A stretch of 64,000 bases of DNA from Roseibium sp. Sym1 (GCF_027359675.1 NZ_CP114786.1:1-64000); one strand, 5' to 3'. Shown: positions 43,562 to 53,133, numbered from the stretch's first letter. The notes: generated by a model from the letters alone, not told the origin. Translations and numbers: made by a program.

Positions 43562-44545
43562 ATGCCCCACAGGCAAGCCAGTATCGAAATCGGACTGAAC
43601 GCGGTCATTGTGTCCGTGGCCGATGGCTTGCCCCAGATCGTGCATGTGAACGACACCGGCGACGGCACACTCGACAGCCTGCCATTCGGCCCTTTCGATC
43701 CCATCCGGCACCGCACTTTTGAAATCGGGCTGCGGACCTGGGTGGAAGACCAGACCGCACTGAGACTGGGCTATGTCGAACAGCTTTACACATTCGGCGA
43801 CAGGGGCCGGCACCGGGTTACGGGAGACGAGGGGCCGCACGTGGTCTCGGTCGGCTACCTTGCCCTGACCCGGCAGACGGCGGACTCGGAAAACATGCTC
43901 GCCCGGCACAACTCCGCCTGGCGGTCCTGGTATGACTACTTTCCCTGGGAGGACTGGCGGACCGGCCGGCCCGGCCTTCTGGACAGGGAGATCCTGCCCG
44001 CGCTCGACCGGTGGGCCGGGGAACCGCCGCAAGCGGGGGAACCGCCCCGGCCGCTCAGCCGCCAGGAACGGATCCGGCTGGCGTTCGGCACCGAGGCTGC
44101 CAGCTGGGACGAGGAACGTGCGCTGGAGCGCTATGAACTGCTCTACGAAGCCGGGCTGGTTGCCGAGGCCCGCACAGACGGCCGGCCCGCGGCGCTGGAT
44201 CGCGGCGCCCTTCCCGCCCTTGGCGTGCCGATGGGGTTCGATCACCGCCGTGTGCTGGCGACGGCGATTTCCCGATTGAGAGGAAAACTGAAATACCGGC
44301 CGGTCATCTTCGAATTGATGCCGGAAGAATTTACCCTGACAGAGCTTCAGACCTCCGTAGAGGCCATTTCCGGACGCCACCTGCACAAGCAGAATTTCCG
44401 CCGCCTGGTGGAAAACGCGGATCTCGTCGAACCGACCGGGGCCACGTCGACGGCCACGGGCGGCCGTCCCGCCGCCCTGTTTCGATTCCGCCACCAGCTG
44501 ATGAGCGAGCGCCCGGCTCCCGGCCTGCGAGTCGGCGGCCGCTGA
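43562..44545 (+). CDS. nadQ: NadQ-type NAD biosynthesis regulator (Nudix-like + winged helix)
   Basis: A 327-residue protein. The N-terminal Nudix-like part (GPFDPIRHRTFEIGLRTWVE, LGYVEQLYTFGDRGRH) lacks the RExxEE catalytic core, so it likely senses a nucleotide rather than hydrolyses it. The C-terminal winged helix (about 235-310: LMPEEFTLTELQTSVEAISG) would bind DNA. This matches the COG4111/NadQ family, described as the repressor of nadABC in Alphaproteobacteria. nadA-nadB-nadC are at the right end of this window. It is the last gene of the ygfZ cluster. Confidence 0.85.
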   Translation: MPHRQASIEIGLNAVIVSVADGLPQIVHVNDTGDGTLDSLPFGPFDPIRHRTFEIGLRTWVEDQTALRLGYVEQLYTFGDRGRHRVTGDEGPHVVSVGYLALTRQTADSENMLARHNSAWRSWYDYFPWEDWRTGRPGLLDREILPALDRWAGEPPQAGEPPRPLSRQERIRLAFGTEAASWDEERALERYELLYEAGLVAEARTDGRPAALDRGALPALGVPMGFDHRRVLATAISRLRGKLKYRPVIFELMPEEFTLTELQTSVEAISGRHLHKQNFRRLVENADLVEPTGATSTATGGRPAALFRFRHQLMSERPAPGLRVGGR

Positions 44546-44756
44546 CCCGGCCAGCGCGGCAACTCCTTCGTATTAGTAACCATAATCAGCATCACAACAT
44601 CGGAATGCTGCACGAAATTCCGCGATTTCTATTCTTATTAACGCTCTTTCAAGGTTAAGCGGACATCTTCAATTTCGACGTTGTCGTTTACACGACGTTC
44701 ACTCTGATCCTCCCGTGTGTCCGGGCAGGTGTGTACCGAGTTGGAGTTGGCTGCGT

Positions 44757-46004
44757 ATGTCTGGCCCTAAGTCCCGCAACAGAAAGCGGTTTTCTTCAAA
44801 AGTGACTCAGGATTACGGCCCGGTCCGCGCGCGCATGCGCCGGATCAGATATGTTCTCATCGCCTGTCCGCTGGCCTGGCTCGGTCTCGGCGGTTCGGTC
44901 GGCAACCAGGATGTCGTCGATCTTGTGAACGCGCGTTCGCAGGAAACGCCGCGCTGGATGATGACACTCGCGCATGCGAGCTACACCTCGACGCTCACGC
45001 CGAACCTGGCGCTCGGATCGACGCCGGTTCCGGACCCCAACACGGCACCGGTTCTGACGCTGAACTCTTCCGACAGGAATTTCGAGGCCCGGCCGGTTGT
45101 CGGACTTGAAGAGGTCGTGCGCAGCTCACGGCCAACCGAGATACCGGACGAGATCGCCACGAACACGAGCGCCAAGGGCGACCGGCTGATCACCATGGCG
45201 CCGGACCGCCAGATGGTCGACCGCGCCTCGGGCAATCTCTACGCCATGTCGAGCCTGATCTCGACGGAAAAGAAACACGAGGACCTGCCCCGCGTCGCCT
45301 TCGTCAAGGCCGAGCCGCTCAATGCCAAGGAAACGTCCCAGCTGGCCAAGGCCCGCAAGGACGGCCTGCTCGAGGATGGGCCGCTCGACCTGCAGAAGGT
45401 GATGATGGCCCGCAACGCGGCGGCCGCCAGTTTCTCCCTTGTCTCCGCCTATGCGCCCGACAGCGTCAAGGAGACGAAGGAGCCGTTCGACGCCCTGTTC
45501 GGGGCAGCCAAGTACGAACAGGAGATGCCGCCTCCGGAAGACCCGGAGAACCCGCACTGGTGGGCGCAGGTGCCCCTGCCGCTCTCCGTCGGCACCAAGA
45601 AGGAACAGCGCTGTCTTGCCGAGGCGATCTATTTCGAAGCCCGCGGAGAAAGCGAGGACGGCCAGGTTGCCGTTGCCCAGGTGGTACTGAACCGGGTCAA
45701 GAACCCGTCCTATCCGGATTCGATCTGTGGCGTCGTCTACCAGAACAAGCACCGGCGCAACCGGTGCCAGTTCTCCTTCGCCTGTGACGGTATCAAGGAC
45801 CGGATTTCCAGCCCCGCCGCCTGGAAAACCGCTCAGCGTCTTGCAAAGGACGTCACCGACGGCAAGCGTTTCTCCAAGATGGTCGACGCCTCGACCCACT
45901 ACCACGCGACCTATGTCAATCCGCGGTGGGCAAAGGCCATGGCCAAGCGTGGCCAGGTCGGGCTGCACATCTTCTACAAGACCTATGCGGGCGGCTGGAA
46001 CTGA
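44757..46004 (+). CDS. SleB-type cell wall hydrolase
   Basis: A 415-residue membrane-anchored hydrolase. A basic N-terminus precedes one hydrophobic segment (about 29-48). A long disordered region follows, then the Hydrolase_2/SleB domain (about 290-410) with AEAIYFEARGESEDGQVAVAQ, where the Glu is catalytic, and CQFSFACDG. It is expected to cleave peptidoglycan glycan strands. ATG 44757 has ggag at 44742-44745 (11-nt spacing). Confidence 0.88.
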   Translation: MSGPKSRNRKRFSSKVTQDYGPVRARMRRIRYVLIACPLAWLGLGGSVGNQDVVDLVNARSQETPRWMMTLAHASYTSTLTPNLALGSTPVPDPNTAPVLTLNSSDRNFEARPVVGLEEVVRSSRPTEIPDEIATNTSAKGDRLITMAPDRQMVDRASGNLYAMSSLISTEKKHEDLPRVAFVKAEPLNAKETSQLAKARKDGLLEDGPLDLQKVMMARNAAAASFSLVSAYAPDSVKETKEPFDALFGAAKYEQEMPPPEDPENPHWWAQVPLPLSVGTKKEQRCLAEAIYFEARGESEDGQVAVAQVVLNRVKNPSYPDSICGVVYQNKHRRNRCQFSFACDGIKDRISSPAAWKTAQRLAKDVTDGKRFSKMVDASTHYHATYVNPRWAKAMAKRGQVGLHIFYKTYAGGWN

Positions 46005-46029
46005 CCGGGACGCCCTGGTCTCCCGGTCA
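46002..46029. terminator. Bidirectional hairpin between convergent genes
   Basis: TGACCGGGA (46002-46010) and TCCCGGTCA (46021-46029) form a perfect 9-bp stem with a 10-nt loop. Each arm contains the stop codon of one of the two convergent genes. No T-run is present. Confidence 0.55.
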
Positions 46030-46530
46030 ATCGCTGGACCTGAACACGTTGGTGACCACGTAGGTCGCCAAGAGGATCAGGTGAAAACCGAAGAGCGCCG
46101 CGACCTGAAGCGGCGACGTCTGCGAAAATTCCAGAAGCTCGCTCAGCACATGGATCGACGAGATGATGATGATCGTCGACACGATCCTGTGTTTCATCCG
46201 CCGGTAGGCCTGTTCCCCCTGCTGGATATAGTCGTCCCCATGCACCGATTTCTTCAGAAGGAATGTGTTGTAGGTGTTGGTCGCCACCATGATCAGCAGG
46301 TTGGCGATAAAGACCATGTCGAGCAGGTTGAGGATCAGCAGGATGGTTTTCTTGCGGTCCAGGAACTCGAAGGTCCGCATGGCATCAAAAATGTCCAGAA
46401 AGAAAGTGAAGAGGAACAGCACCATCGCGATGGCAAGGCCGACCAGCATCGGCACCTGCGCATAACGTGTCAGCCTGATGACCATGTCGGACGACTGGGC
46501 CTTGTCCGGCCCGTTTTGCTGTTCGCTCAT
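46027..46530 (-). CDS. UPF0114 (YqhA) family membrane protein
   Basis: A 167-residue inner-membrane protein with three to four segments (VPMLVGLAIAMVLFLFTFFL, LNLLDMVFIANLLIMVATNT, IVSTIIIISSIHVLSELL and a C-terminal one). It matches the TIGR00645/UPF0114 family, possible ion-channel-like proteins of unknown function. The ATG at 46530 is preceded by an in-frame GTG. Confidence 0.88.
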   Translation of the reverse strand: MSEQQNGPDKAQSSDMVIRLTRYAQVPMLVGLAIAMVLFLFTFFLDIFDAMRTFEFLDRKKTILLILNLLDMVFIANLLIMVATNTYNTFLLKKSVHGDDYIQQGEQAYRRMKHRIVSTIIIISSIHVLSELLEFSQTSPLQVAALFGFHLILLATYVVTNVFRSSD

Positions 46531-46579
46531 CACACCGCCTCTGAACCTGATATCCCAGAGCTAGCATGAGCATGGAACC

Positions 46580-46620
46580 GAAACCAACCGAAACCTCTCG
46601 CGCCGCAGCGTCGCGAGAGG
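46580..46620 (-). terminator. Terminator of the malonate operon
   Basis: On the minus strand CCTCTCGCG (46620-46612) pairs with CGCGAGAGG (46602-46594), a perfect 9-bp stem, followed by the T-rich TTTCGGTTGGTTTC. It begins 13 bp past the stop of the malonyl-CoA synthetase gene. Confidence 0.62.
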
Positions 46621-46632
46621 GATCGGCGGATC

Positions 46633-48150
46633 TCAGGCCGTTTCAAACACATCCTTGAACTGCTCGCGCAGGACATTCTTCTGCACCTTGCCCATGGTAT
46701 TGCGCGGCAGGCTGTCGACCAGGATGAGTTTTCTGGGGTGCTTGAAGCGGGCGAGCGACGCCCCCGCAACCTGAAGAACCGCTGCAAGATCCGGCTCTTC
46801 CCCGGCTTCCGGCACGACAAGGCCGAGGACCGTTTCCCCGAAATCGGCATGCGGCACCCCGACCACGGCGCTTTCCCGGACGCCCGGCTGGGCATCCAGG
46901 ACCAGCTCGATTTCCTTCGGATAGATGTTGTAGCCGCCGGAGATGATCAGGTCCTTGTTGCGGCCGACAATATGGACATAGCCGTCCGCATCGATCTTGC
47001 CGAGGTCACCGGTGATGAAGAATCCGTCCTCCCGCAGCTCCGCCGCGGTCTTTTCCGGCATCTGCCAGTAGCCCGTGAAGACATTCGGGCCGCGGACCTC
47101 GATCTGACCGACGGTTTCCGCCGGCAGCGCCGCCCCCGTATCGGGATCGGTGATCTTGAGTTCCACGCCCGGCAGCGGGAAACCGACGGTCCCGGCGCGG
47201 CGTTCCCCCTCATAGGGGTTGGATGTGTTCATGTTGGTTTCGGTCATGCCGTAGCGTTCCAGGATACGGTGGCCGGTGCGCGCCTCGAACTCCTTGTGGG
47301 TGTCGGCGAGCAGCGGCGCACTGCCCGAAATGAACAGCCGCATGCCGCGTGTCAGCTCGGCGGTGAACCGGTCATCCGAAAGCAGACGTGTGTAGAAGGT
47401 CGGCACGCCCATCATCGTCGTTGCCTTCGGCATCAGTTCGATCATCGCGTCCAGGTCGAATTTCGGCAGGAACAGCATCGCTCCGCCCGCCGCGAGCGTC
47501 ACGTTGGTGGCGACGAACAGCCCGTGCGTATGGAAGATCGGCAGCGCATGCAGCAGCACGTCGCCGTCGGTGAACCGCCACAGCTCCGCCAGCGTTGTGG
47601 CGTTCGAAAGCAGGTTCGCCTGGGTCAGCATCGCCCCCTTGGAGCGGCCCGTCGTTCCGGAGGTGTAGAGAAACGCGGCGAGATCGTCCGGCGCGCGCTC
47701 GACGGTCGGATACTGCGTTGGCATGGCCGCCGCCTGTTCCGTCAAGCTGCCGGTTTCATCGGCGTTCAGCGTCTCGATCCTTGCGCCGAGAGCGTCCGCA
47801 ACAGGTGTCAGCAGGGCCTCGCTGCCGGCGTCGCAGACCACGGTCTTCGCGCCGCTGTTCTCGATGAAGTAGCTCAGCTCGTCGACCGTATAGGCCGTGT
47901 TGAGCGGCAGGAACACGATGCCGGCCTGCGCGCAGGCCGCGTAGAGCGCCAGTGCGGTCGCAGATTTCTGCACCTGTGCCGCCAGCCGGTCACCCGGCTT
48001 CATCCCGTTCCGTGTCAGGACATGGGCGATCTGTGCGGCTCTTTCCAGGAAGGCCGCGTGGGTGAGGACCGACCCATCCTGAAAGATCAGAAAGGGCGTG
48101 TCCTTGCCCGCATGCTGTCCGAACAGCTGGTCGTAAAGAGGATTGCTCAT
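46633..48150 (-). CDS. matB: Malonyl-CoA synthetase
   Basis: A 505-residue ANL-superfamily ligase that joins malonate to CoA with ATP. Motifs: P-loop YTSGTTGRSKGA, YGMTETNM, TGDLGKID and the C-terminal Lys of TMGKVQKN. Length and sequence fit bacterial MatB. It lies 3 bp after the malonyl-CoA decarboxylase gene in an operon with a TRAP transporter, so malonate is a firm substrate call. Confidence 0.93.
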   Translation of the reverse strand: MSNPLYDQLFGQHAGKDTPFLIFQDGSVLTHAAFLERAAQIAHVLTRNGMKPGDRLAAQVQKSATALALYAACAQAGIVFLPLNTAYTVDELSYFIENSGAKTVVCDAGSEALLTPVADALGARIETLNADETGSLTEQAAAMPTQYPTVERAPDDLAAFLYTSGTTGRSKGAMLTQANLLSNATTLAELWRFTDGDVLLHALPIFHTHGLFVATNVTLAAGGAMLFLPKFDLDAMIELMPKATTMMGVPTFYTRLLSDDRFTAELTRGMRLFISGSAPLLADTHKEFEARTGHRILERYGMTETNMNTSNPYEGERRAGTVGFPLPGVELKITDPDTGAALPAETVGQIEVRGPNVFTGYWQMPEKTAAELREDGFFITGDLGKIDADGYVHIVGRNKDLIISGGYNIYPKEIELVLDAQPGVRESAVVGVPHADFGETVLGLVVPEAGEEPDLAAVLQVAGASLARFKHPRKLILVDSLPRNTMGKVQKNVLREQFKDVFETA

Positions 48151-48153
48151 CAG

Positions 48154-49410
48154 TCAGGCTCCCACAGCAAGAGCGTTGTCGGCGACGGCCGCAGACAGCG
48201 ACCGGATTTCGGGGGAAGAGGCGATGGACCGGTTGGAGGCGAAACCTTCGTGGTTCTGCGTCACCTTTTCCAGGTCGTAGAGGTAGTTGACCATCACGCC
48301 CGCGGACTGTTCCTGTCCCTTGTCGGAAAGGTCGGCCCCGGCATGGACCTGATGGACCAGGGCACCATTGCCGAGATGGAAGCGGGCAACCGGGTCAAGG
48401 GGCAGGCCGTCCCTTCGCTTGGCGGTCATCAGGTAACGCGCGGCCAGCCCGCGCATCGTGTCGTTGTCGGCCGGGTCGTAGTCGATGCCTTCAGCCGCCA
48501 GCCAGCGCGTCAGTCCGGGGATCGGCGACAGCGTGACGAAGGTCTTCAGGCCCGGCAGCTCGAGGGCGAGATCGGCGGCCACCTGCTTGATCAGCGAATT
48601 GCCGAAGGAAATGCCCGCAAGGCCGGCCTGGCAATTCGAGATGGAATAGAAGACGGCGGTGTCGGCGGTTTCCGCCTCGATCATCTCCCTGTTTTCGGCC
48701 AGGAGCGCCTGCACCGATCCGGGCACCCCCTTGGTCAGGGCGACTTCGACAAAGATCAGCGGCTCGTCCGGCATGACCGGATGCAGGAACGCGAAGCAGC
48801 GCCGGTCCGCAGGCTCCAGCCGTCTCCTGAGGTCGTCCCAGCTGTCGATGGCGTGAACGGCCTCGTAGACGGTAATCTTTTCCAGAAGCCGGGCCGGGCT
48901 TTCCCAGCTGATTGGCCTGAGCACAAGAAAACCGCGGTTGAACCAGCTGGCAAACAGGTGCCGGAAATCCAGGTCAAGCGCCTGCAACGCGTCCTCTCCC
49001 CCGCTGAGACGCAGGAGGTCCTCCCGCATGCCGACCAGGACTCTGGTGGCGTCGGGCACCTGGTTGAGCCGCCGGATCAGTTCCTGGCGAGGTGGCTCCA
49101 CCGCCGCCAGGAAGCTCCGGTAGCTGGCCTTTGACTGGCCCTGTTCGTAAAGCTCAAGAGCGGACCGGACGTCCTTGGCGGAGACGGCCAGGCCGGTGGC
49201 CAGATAGCGGAAAAAGTCCAGTTTCTCCGCATCCGTCATCGCCTCGTAGCGGCTCAGGATCTGCCGTGCCATGGTCACGCCCGAGACTTCCCCGGTTGCC
49301 CCGATCAGGTCGGTGACGAGGGCCTCGATCGGCCGCCCGTCGACACTGTCTGAAGCTTTCGAACGGTACCTGCGCTCGAAGACGGTCGTCAGCAGGTCTG
49401 CCAGAAACAT
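48154..49410 (-). CDS. matA: Malonyl-CoA decarboxylase
   Basis: A 418-residue enzyme that decarboxylates malonyl-CoA to acetyl-CoA. The N-terminal helical part and the GNAT-like catalytic part (FAFLHPVMPDEPLIFVEVALTKG, AVFYSISNCQAGLAGISFGN, RFHLGNGALVHQV) are typical. Its ATG overlaps the TRAP permease stop by one base. It uses the product of MatB. Confidence 0.94.
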   Translation of the reverse strand: MFLADLLTTVFERRYRSKASDSVDGRPIEALVTDLIGATGEVSGVTMARQILSRYEAMTDAEKLDFFRYLATGLAVSAKDVRSALELYEQGQSKASYRSFLAAVEPPRQELIRRLNQVPDATRVLVGMREDLLRLSGGEDALQALDLDFRHLFASWFNRGFLVLRPISWESPARLLEKITVYEAVHAIDSWDDLRRRLEPADRRCFAFLHPVMPDEPLIFVEVALTKGVPGSVQALLAENREMIEAETADTAVFYSISNCQAGLAGISFGNSLIKQVAADLALELPGLKTFVTLSPIPGLTRWLAAEGIDYDPADNDTMRGLAARYLMTAKRRDGLPLDPVARFHLGNGALVHQVHAGADLSDKGQEQSAGVMVNYLYDLEKVTQNHEGFASNRSIASSPEIRSLSAAVADNALAVGA

Positions 49411-50726
49411 CACACGCGTTCTCCCATGACGACATCCGGCAGCCAGGTCGCAAGCTCCGGAAAGAGGCACAAAAGGACGATCGCCAAAACCATGCAGGCA
49501 ACGAACGGCAACGACCCTGTCAGAATGGTCTTCAGCGAAATGTCCGGGGCAATGCCGTTGATGACGTAGAGGTTGAGGCCGACAGGCGGCGAGATCAGGC
49601 CGATTTCCATGTTGATGGTCAGCACAACCGCGAACCAGATCGGATCGAAACCCGCGGTCGTGATGATCGGCAGCAGGATCGGCGCGGCCATCAGGATCAC
49701 GGCGACCGGCGGCAGGAAGAAGCCGGCGATCAGCAGGAAGACATTCACGGCCACCATCAGCACCCAGCGATTGACGTCGAGCGTTCCGATCCATTCGGCA
49801 ATCGCCTGGGTGATGAACAGCGACGACAACATGTAGGAGAACACCCCGGCAGCAGCGATGATGAACAGGATCATCACGCTTTCCTTGGTGCTGTCGCGCA
49901 GGACGACCCAGAGCGCCGAGGGATTCCACAGCTTGTAGATGACAATGGCGATGAGCAGACACAGAAGCGCACCGACAGCGGCCGTTTCCGACGGGGTCGC
50001 GATGCCGCCATACATGGCGTAGAGCACGCCCAGGATGATCGCCAGGAACGGAAGCACCCGCGGCAGGATCTCGAATTTTTCCGCCCAGGAATAGCTGCCC
50101 GCGCTCAGAACGCCGGCATTGCCGCTTTTCCAGGTCGAATAGAGCGACCAGGCCATGAACAGGCCCATCAGCATGAAGCCCGGGATCACGCCGGCCAGGA
50201 ACAGCCGGCCGATCGAGGTCTCAGTGGAAATGCCGTAGACGATCATGGTGACGGAGGGCGGGATCAGGATGCCGAGCGTTCCGCCGGCGGCGATCGATCC
50301 GGCGGCAACACCGTCCGGATAGCCGCGCTTGCGCATCTCGGGAATGCCCATCTTGCCGATGGCGGCGCAGGTCGCGGGTGACGAGCCGGACATGGCGGCA
50401 AACAGCGCGCAGGCGCCGAGATTGGAAACCACCAGACCGCCGGGCACCCGGGTCAGCCAGCGTTCCAGCGCCTCGTAAAGGTCCGCCCCGGCCCGTGTCG
50501 AGGCAATCGACGCGCCCATGATGATGAACATGGGGATCGACAGAAGTGCGAAGTTGTCGAGCTTGCCGAACAGGATTTCCGGCATCAGCTCAAGGGAACG
50601 GGCGCCGTCGAAGATGATCAGGAAGCCGGCGGAGACGATCAGCAGTCCGATGGCAACCGAGATGCCGGAAAACAGGACCAGGATGGTGGCGACGGCCACC
50701 AGGAGACCGAGAAGAAGCGGATCCAT
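49410..50726 (-). CDS. TRAP transporter large permease (malonate, DctM/MatM-like)
   Basis: A 438-residue membrane protein of the DctM family with about 12 segments and the GTLGILIPPSVTMIVYG motif near residue 150. It is the ion-coupled subunit of a TRAP importer. Start ATG 50726 overlaps the small-subunit stop by one base. Malonate is inferred from the downstream MatA/MatB genes. Confidence 0.93.
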   Translation of the reverse strand: MDPLLLGLLVAVATILVLFSGISVAIGLLIVSAGFLIIFDGARSLELMPEILFGKLDNFALLSIPMFIIMGASIASTRAGADLYEALERWLTRVPGGLVVSNLGACALFAAMSGSSPATCAAIGKMGIPEMRKRGYPDGVAAGSIAAGGTLGILIPPSVTMIVYGISTETSIGRLFLAGVIPGFMLMGLFMAWSLYSTWKSGNAGVLSAGSYSWAEKFEILPRVLPFLAIILGVLYAMYGGIATPSETAAVGALLCLLIAIVIYKLWNPSALWVVLRDSTKESVMILFIIAAAGVFSYMLSSLFITQAIAEWIGTLDVNRWVLMVAVNVFLLIAGFFLPPVAVILMAAPILLPIITTAGFDPIWFAVVLTINMEIGLISPPVGLNLYVINGIAPDISLKTILTGSLPFVACMVLAIVLLCLFPELATWLPDVVMGERV

Positions 50727-51274
50727 TACAGGTCCTCCAGGCCAAAGGGTTTGTCGACGCCCGTCAGGACCGCGATGAAATCGGCGACCAGCTGCAGCAG
50801 CAGCAATCCGAAGCCGATCGGGATCGAGAGGTAGGGGATCCACAGCCGGACACCCCAGACGGTGTCCGAGGTCCAGCCGCGCGAGAAGGCGAAGTGCCAG
50901 TATTCAAAGCCGTAGAAGAGCATCACCGCGATGATCGCAATCGAGGCGGTGAGTGTCAGGACTGCCAATCCCCAGCGCGCGCGCGGCGACAAGGACAGGG
51001 GAAACAGGTCGACATTCACATGGCCACGCAGGCGCTGCACGTAAGGCAGTCCGACCAGCGTTGCCGCGATCACCAGGTAGATGACCGCCTCGGTCTGCCA
51101 GATGGTGGATTCGTTGAGCACGAACCGGACGAAGATCATCTGGCAGGTAATGGCGACCGCGATGACGATCATGGCCGCAGAACACCAGCCCGCCAGCGTG
51201 GAGATCGCCGCGACGGTGCGTAAGAAGGGGTTGTTACCGGCATGCGCAACGGCAGCCGAACTGTGGCCCGCCAT
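50726..51274 (-). CDS. TRAP transporter small permease (DctQ/MatQ-like)
   Basis: A 182-residue membrane protein with four segments and the DctQ-family ESTIWQTEAVIYLVIAATLVG. It bridges the binding protein and the large permease. It is coupled to the large-subunit gene by a one-base overlap and follows the binding-protein gene by 67 bp. Confidence 0.92.
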   Translation of the reverse strand: MAGHSSAAVAHAGNNPFLRTVAAISTLAGWCSAAMIVIAVAITCQMIFVRFVLNESTIWQTEAVIYLVIAATLVGLPYVQRLRGHVNVDLFPLSLSPRARWGLAVLTLTASIAIIAVMLFYGFEYWHFAFSRGWTSDTVWGVRLWIPYLSIPIGFGLLLLQLVADFIAVLTGVDKPFGLEDL

Positions 51275-51341
51275 GGGTCACTCCTTAGAAAACCTGGGGA
51301 ACAAAGCCGGGGCGGCCGAAGCCACCCCGCACTCAAGCTGA

Positions 51342-52331
51342 TCAGTCGACCGACAGGGCCTGGTCGAGCAGTTCCTGCCCGTTGGGGGTCTCGTCGACAA
51401 ACGCCTTGTAGGACGTCTTCTTTGCCAGCTCCCGCCAGGCATCGAATTCGGCCTGGGTCATCTCGGCAATCTCTACGCCGTTCTCGCGGAAGACTTTCGC
51501 CGAGGCCGCGTCCTGCTTCTTGGCCTCTTCGAGATAGTAGGCCTGGGCTTTCGCCGCGCCGTCGCGCAACGCCTGCTGCTGGGCTTCGTTCAATCCCTCG
51601 AAAGTGGACTTGTTCATCAGGAGCGGCTGGTACATGAACCAGAGCGCGTATTCGCCGGCCGGTGTATAGCAGGACACCTGCTCGTAGATGCGGTAGCTGA
51701 CGAAGGACGAGGACGAGGTGTTTGCGGCATCGAGCACGCCGGACTGCATCGCATTGTAGATTTCGGAAGACGCCATGGAAGCGATCGACGCCCCTGCTCC
51801 GGCCAGCATCTGCTCAAACGCCTTGCCGGCGGCGCGCGTCTGCAGGCCTTCCATGTCGTCCGGCGACGTGATGCACTTGTCCTTTCCGGCAAAGCCGCCG
51901 GCCAGGTAGCCATGCACCAGCACCATGACGTCGTCACCGGCCATGATCTCCTCGATCGACTCCATGAAGGGGCTCTCGTTGAGACGCGCGGCGTGATCGT
52001 GGTTCTTCACCAGGCCCGGCATCAGGGTCAGGTTGTAGGCCGGCTGCTGGCCGCCGGCATAGCTGAGCGGCAGAACCGTCATGTCCAAGAGGCCGCGGCT
52101 GAGCGGCTTGTACTGCTCCCGCGGCTTCAGCAGGGATTTTGACGGAAAGATCTTGATTTCGAGGTCGACGTCGGCCGCGGCGACTTCGTCGGCGACCATC
52201 TGCGCCACCTTGTGACGCACGTCGCTGGTGGACCACTGATGCGACAGGCGAAGTTCGGCGGCGCCCGCAGACATGGTGCCGGCAAGCAGCAGCGCGGTGG
52301 CCGCGGCGGAAACGGATTGTTTGATGTTCAT
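51342..52331 (-). CDS. TRAP transporter substrate-binding protein (malonate, DctP/MatP-like)
   Basis: A 329-residue periplasmic protein with a Sec signal peptide (cleavage after GAA). The mature protein begins ELRLSHQWSTSDVRHKVAQ; the conserved ligand-carboxylate Arg is in GLQTRAAG. It is the first gene of the malonate operon. ATG 52331 follows gggagga. Confidence 0.92.
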   Translation of the reverse strand: MNIKQSVSAAATALLLAGTMSAGAAELRLSHQWSTSDVRHKVAQMVADEVAAADVDLEIKIFPSKSLLKPREQYKPLSRGLLDMTVLPLSYAGGQQPAYNLTLMPGLVKNHDHAARLNESPFMESIEEIMAGDDVMVLVHGYLAGGFAGKDKCITSPDDMEGLQTRAAGKAFEQMLAGAGASIASMASSEIYNAMQSGVLDAANTSSSSFVSYRIYEQVSCYTPAGEYALWFMYQPLLMNKSTFEGLNEAQQQALRDGAAKAQAYYLEEAKKQDAASAKVFRENGVEIAEMTQAEFDAWRELAKKTSYKAFVDETPNGQELLDQALSVD

Positions 52332-52371
52332 GTTTTCCTCCCTGGAAAGTCCGGTTTGAGCCCGGAACCCG

Positions 52372-52402
52372 ATCTTACGCTCAAGATATGTTTTTTTGTC
52401 AA
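52372..52402 (-). promoter_or_regulatory. Candidate promoter of the malonate operon
   Basis: On the minus strand a consensus -35 TTGACA (52402-52397) is followed after 19 nt by TAAGAT (52377-52372). The long spacer lowers confidence. The MatR operator palindrome lies 6 bp upstream of the -35 box. Confidence 0.45.
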
Positions 52403-52408
52403 GCGTTT

Positions 52409-52418
52409 TTGTATACAA
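52409..52418. promoter_or_regulatory. MatR operator palindrome
   Basis: TTGTATACAA is a perfect 10-bp palindrome in the 133-bp gap between matR and the malonate operon. From memory it resembles the operator reported for MatR of Rhizobium leguminosarum. GntR/FadR-family dimers typically bind such short TNGTNNNACNA-type palindromes. Confidence 0.8.
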
Positions 52419-52464
52419 GAACGAAAATATTGCGCGCAAAATACCCTTGTGCTAAAGGCGAAAC

Positions 52465-53121
52465 ATGGAGAGAAAACGTTCCGACCGCATTGCGGATGCC
52501 CTTGAAGGTTTGATTTTCGACGGCACGTTCGCCGATGGCGACAGGCTGGACGAAGTTCAGCTGGCAAGCCGTTTTTCAGTCTCGAGAACACCGGTTCGCG
52601 AGGCCCTTCAAAGGCTTGCCCAATCCGGTCTTGTCGAGCAGATCCCGCGCAGGGGCGTGTTTGTCCGCCAGCCGGGGCCGGTGGAACTGATCGAGATGTT
52701 CGAGGTCATGGCCGAACTGGAGGCCGTCAGTGCAAGGCTGGCTGCCTCGCGTATCTCCGACAAGGCCCTTGCCGACCTCCACGCCGCCAACGAGCGCTGC
52801 AAGCTTGCCGTCGAGGCGCTGGACACGGACGGGTATTACCGCGAGAACGAGCAGTTCCACGCCATTTTGTACCGGCAGTCCGGCAACGGCTTCCTGGAGC
52901 AGGAATGCCTGCGTCTGCAGCGGCGGCTGCAACCGTTCCGGCGCGTTCAGCTGCGTGTGCGCGGCCGCATGAAACAGTCGATGTCCGAACACGAGGCCAT
53001 CGTTGCGGCCGTCGAGGAAGGCGACGGCGACAAGGCCGCCAACGCCATCCGTCAGCATGTCTCCGTCCAGGGAGAGAAATTCCACCACCTGATGGCCAAC
53101 CTCCGGCCGGCCGCCGAGTAA
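52465..53121 (+). CDS. matR: GntR/FadR-family regulator of malonate metabolism
   Basis: A 218-residue regulator. The N-terminal winged helix (about 1-70: RIADALEGLIFDGTFADGDRLDEVQLASRFSVSRTPVREALQRLAQSGLV) precedes an FCD effector domain with metal-binding His positions (ENEQFHAILY, SEHEAIVAA, IRQHVSVQ). It diverges from the malonate operon and shares its operator. ATG 52465 follows aaaggcg. Confidence 0.9.
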   Translation: MERKRSDRIADALEGLIFDGTFADGDRLDEVQLASRFSVSRTPVREALQRLAQSGLVEQIPRRGVFVRQPGPVELIEMFEVMAELEAVSARLAASRISDKALADLHAANERCKLAVEALDTDGYYRENEQFHAILYRQSGNGFLEQECLRLQRRLQPFRRVQLRVRGRMKQSMSEHEAIVAAVEEGDGDKAANAIRQHVSVQGEKFHHLMANLRPAAE

Positions 53122-53133
53122 TTTGTTCCCGTC

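Noticed and set aside
46738..49134. 798-codon open frame on the plus strand
   Set aside because: It lies opposite matB and matA, both with complete motifs and overlapping operon structure.
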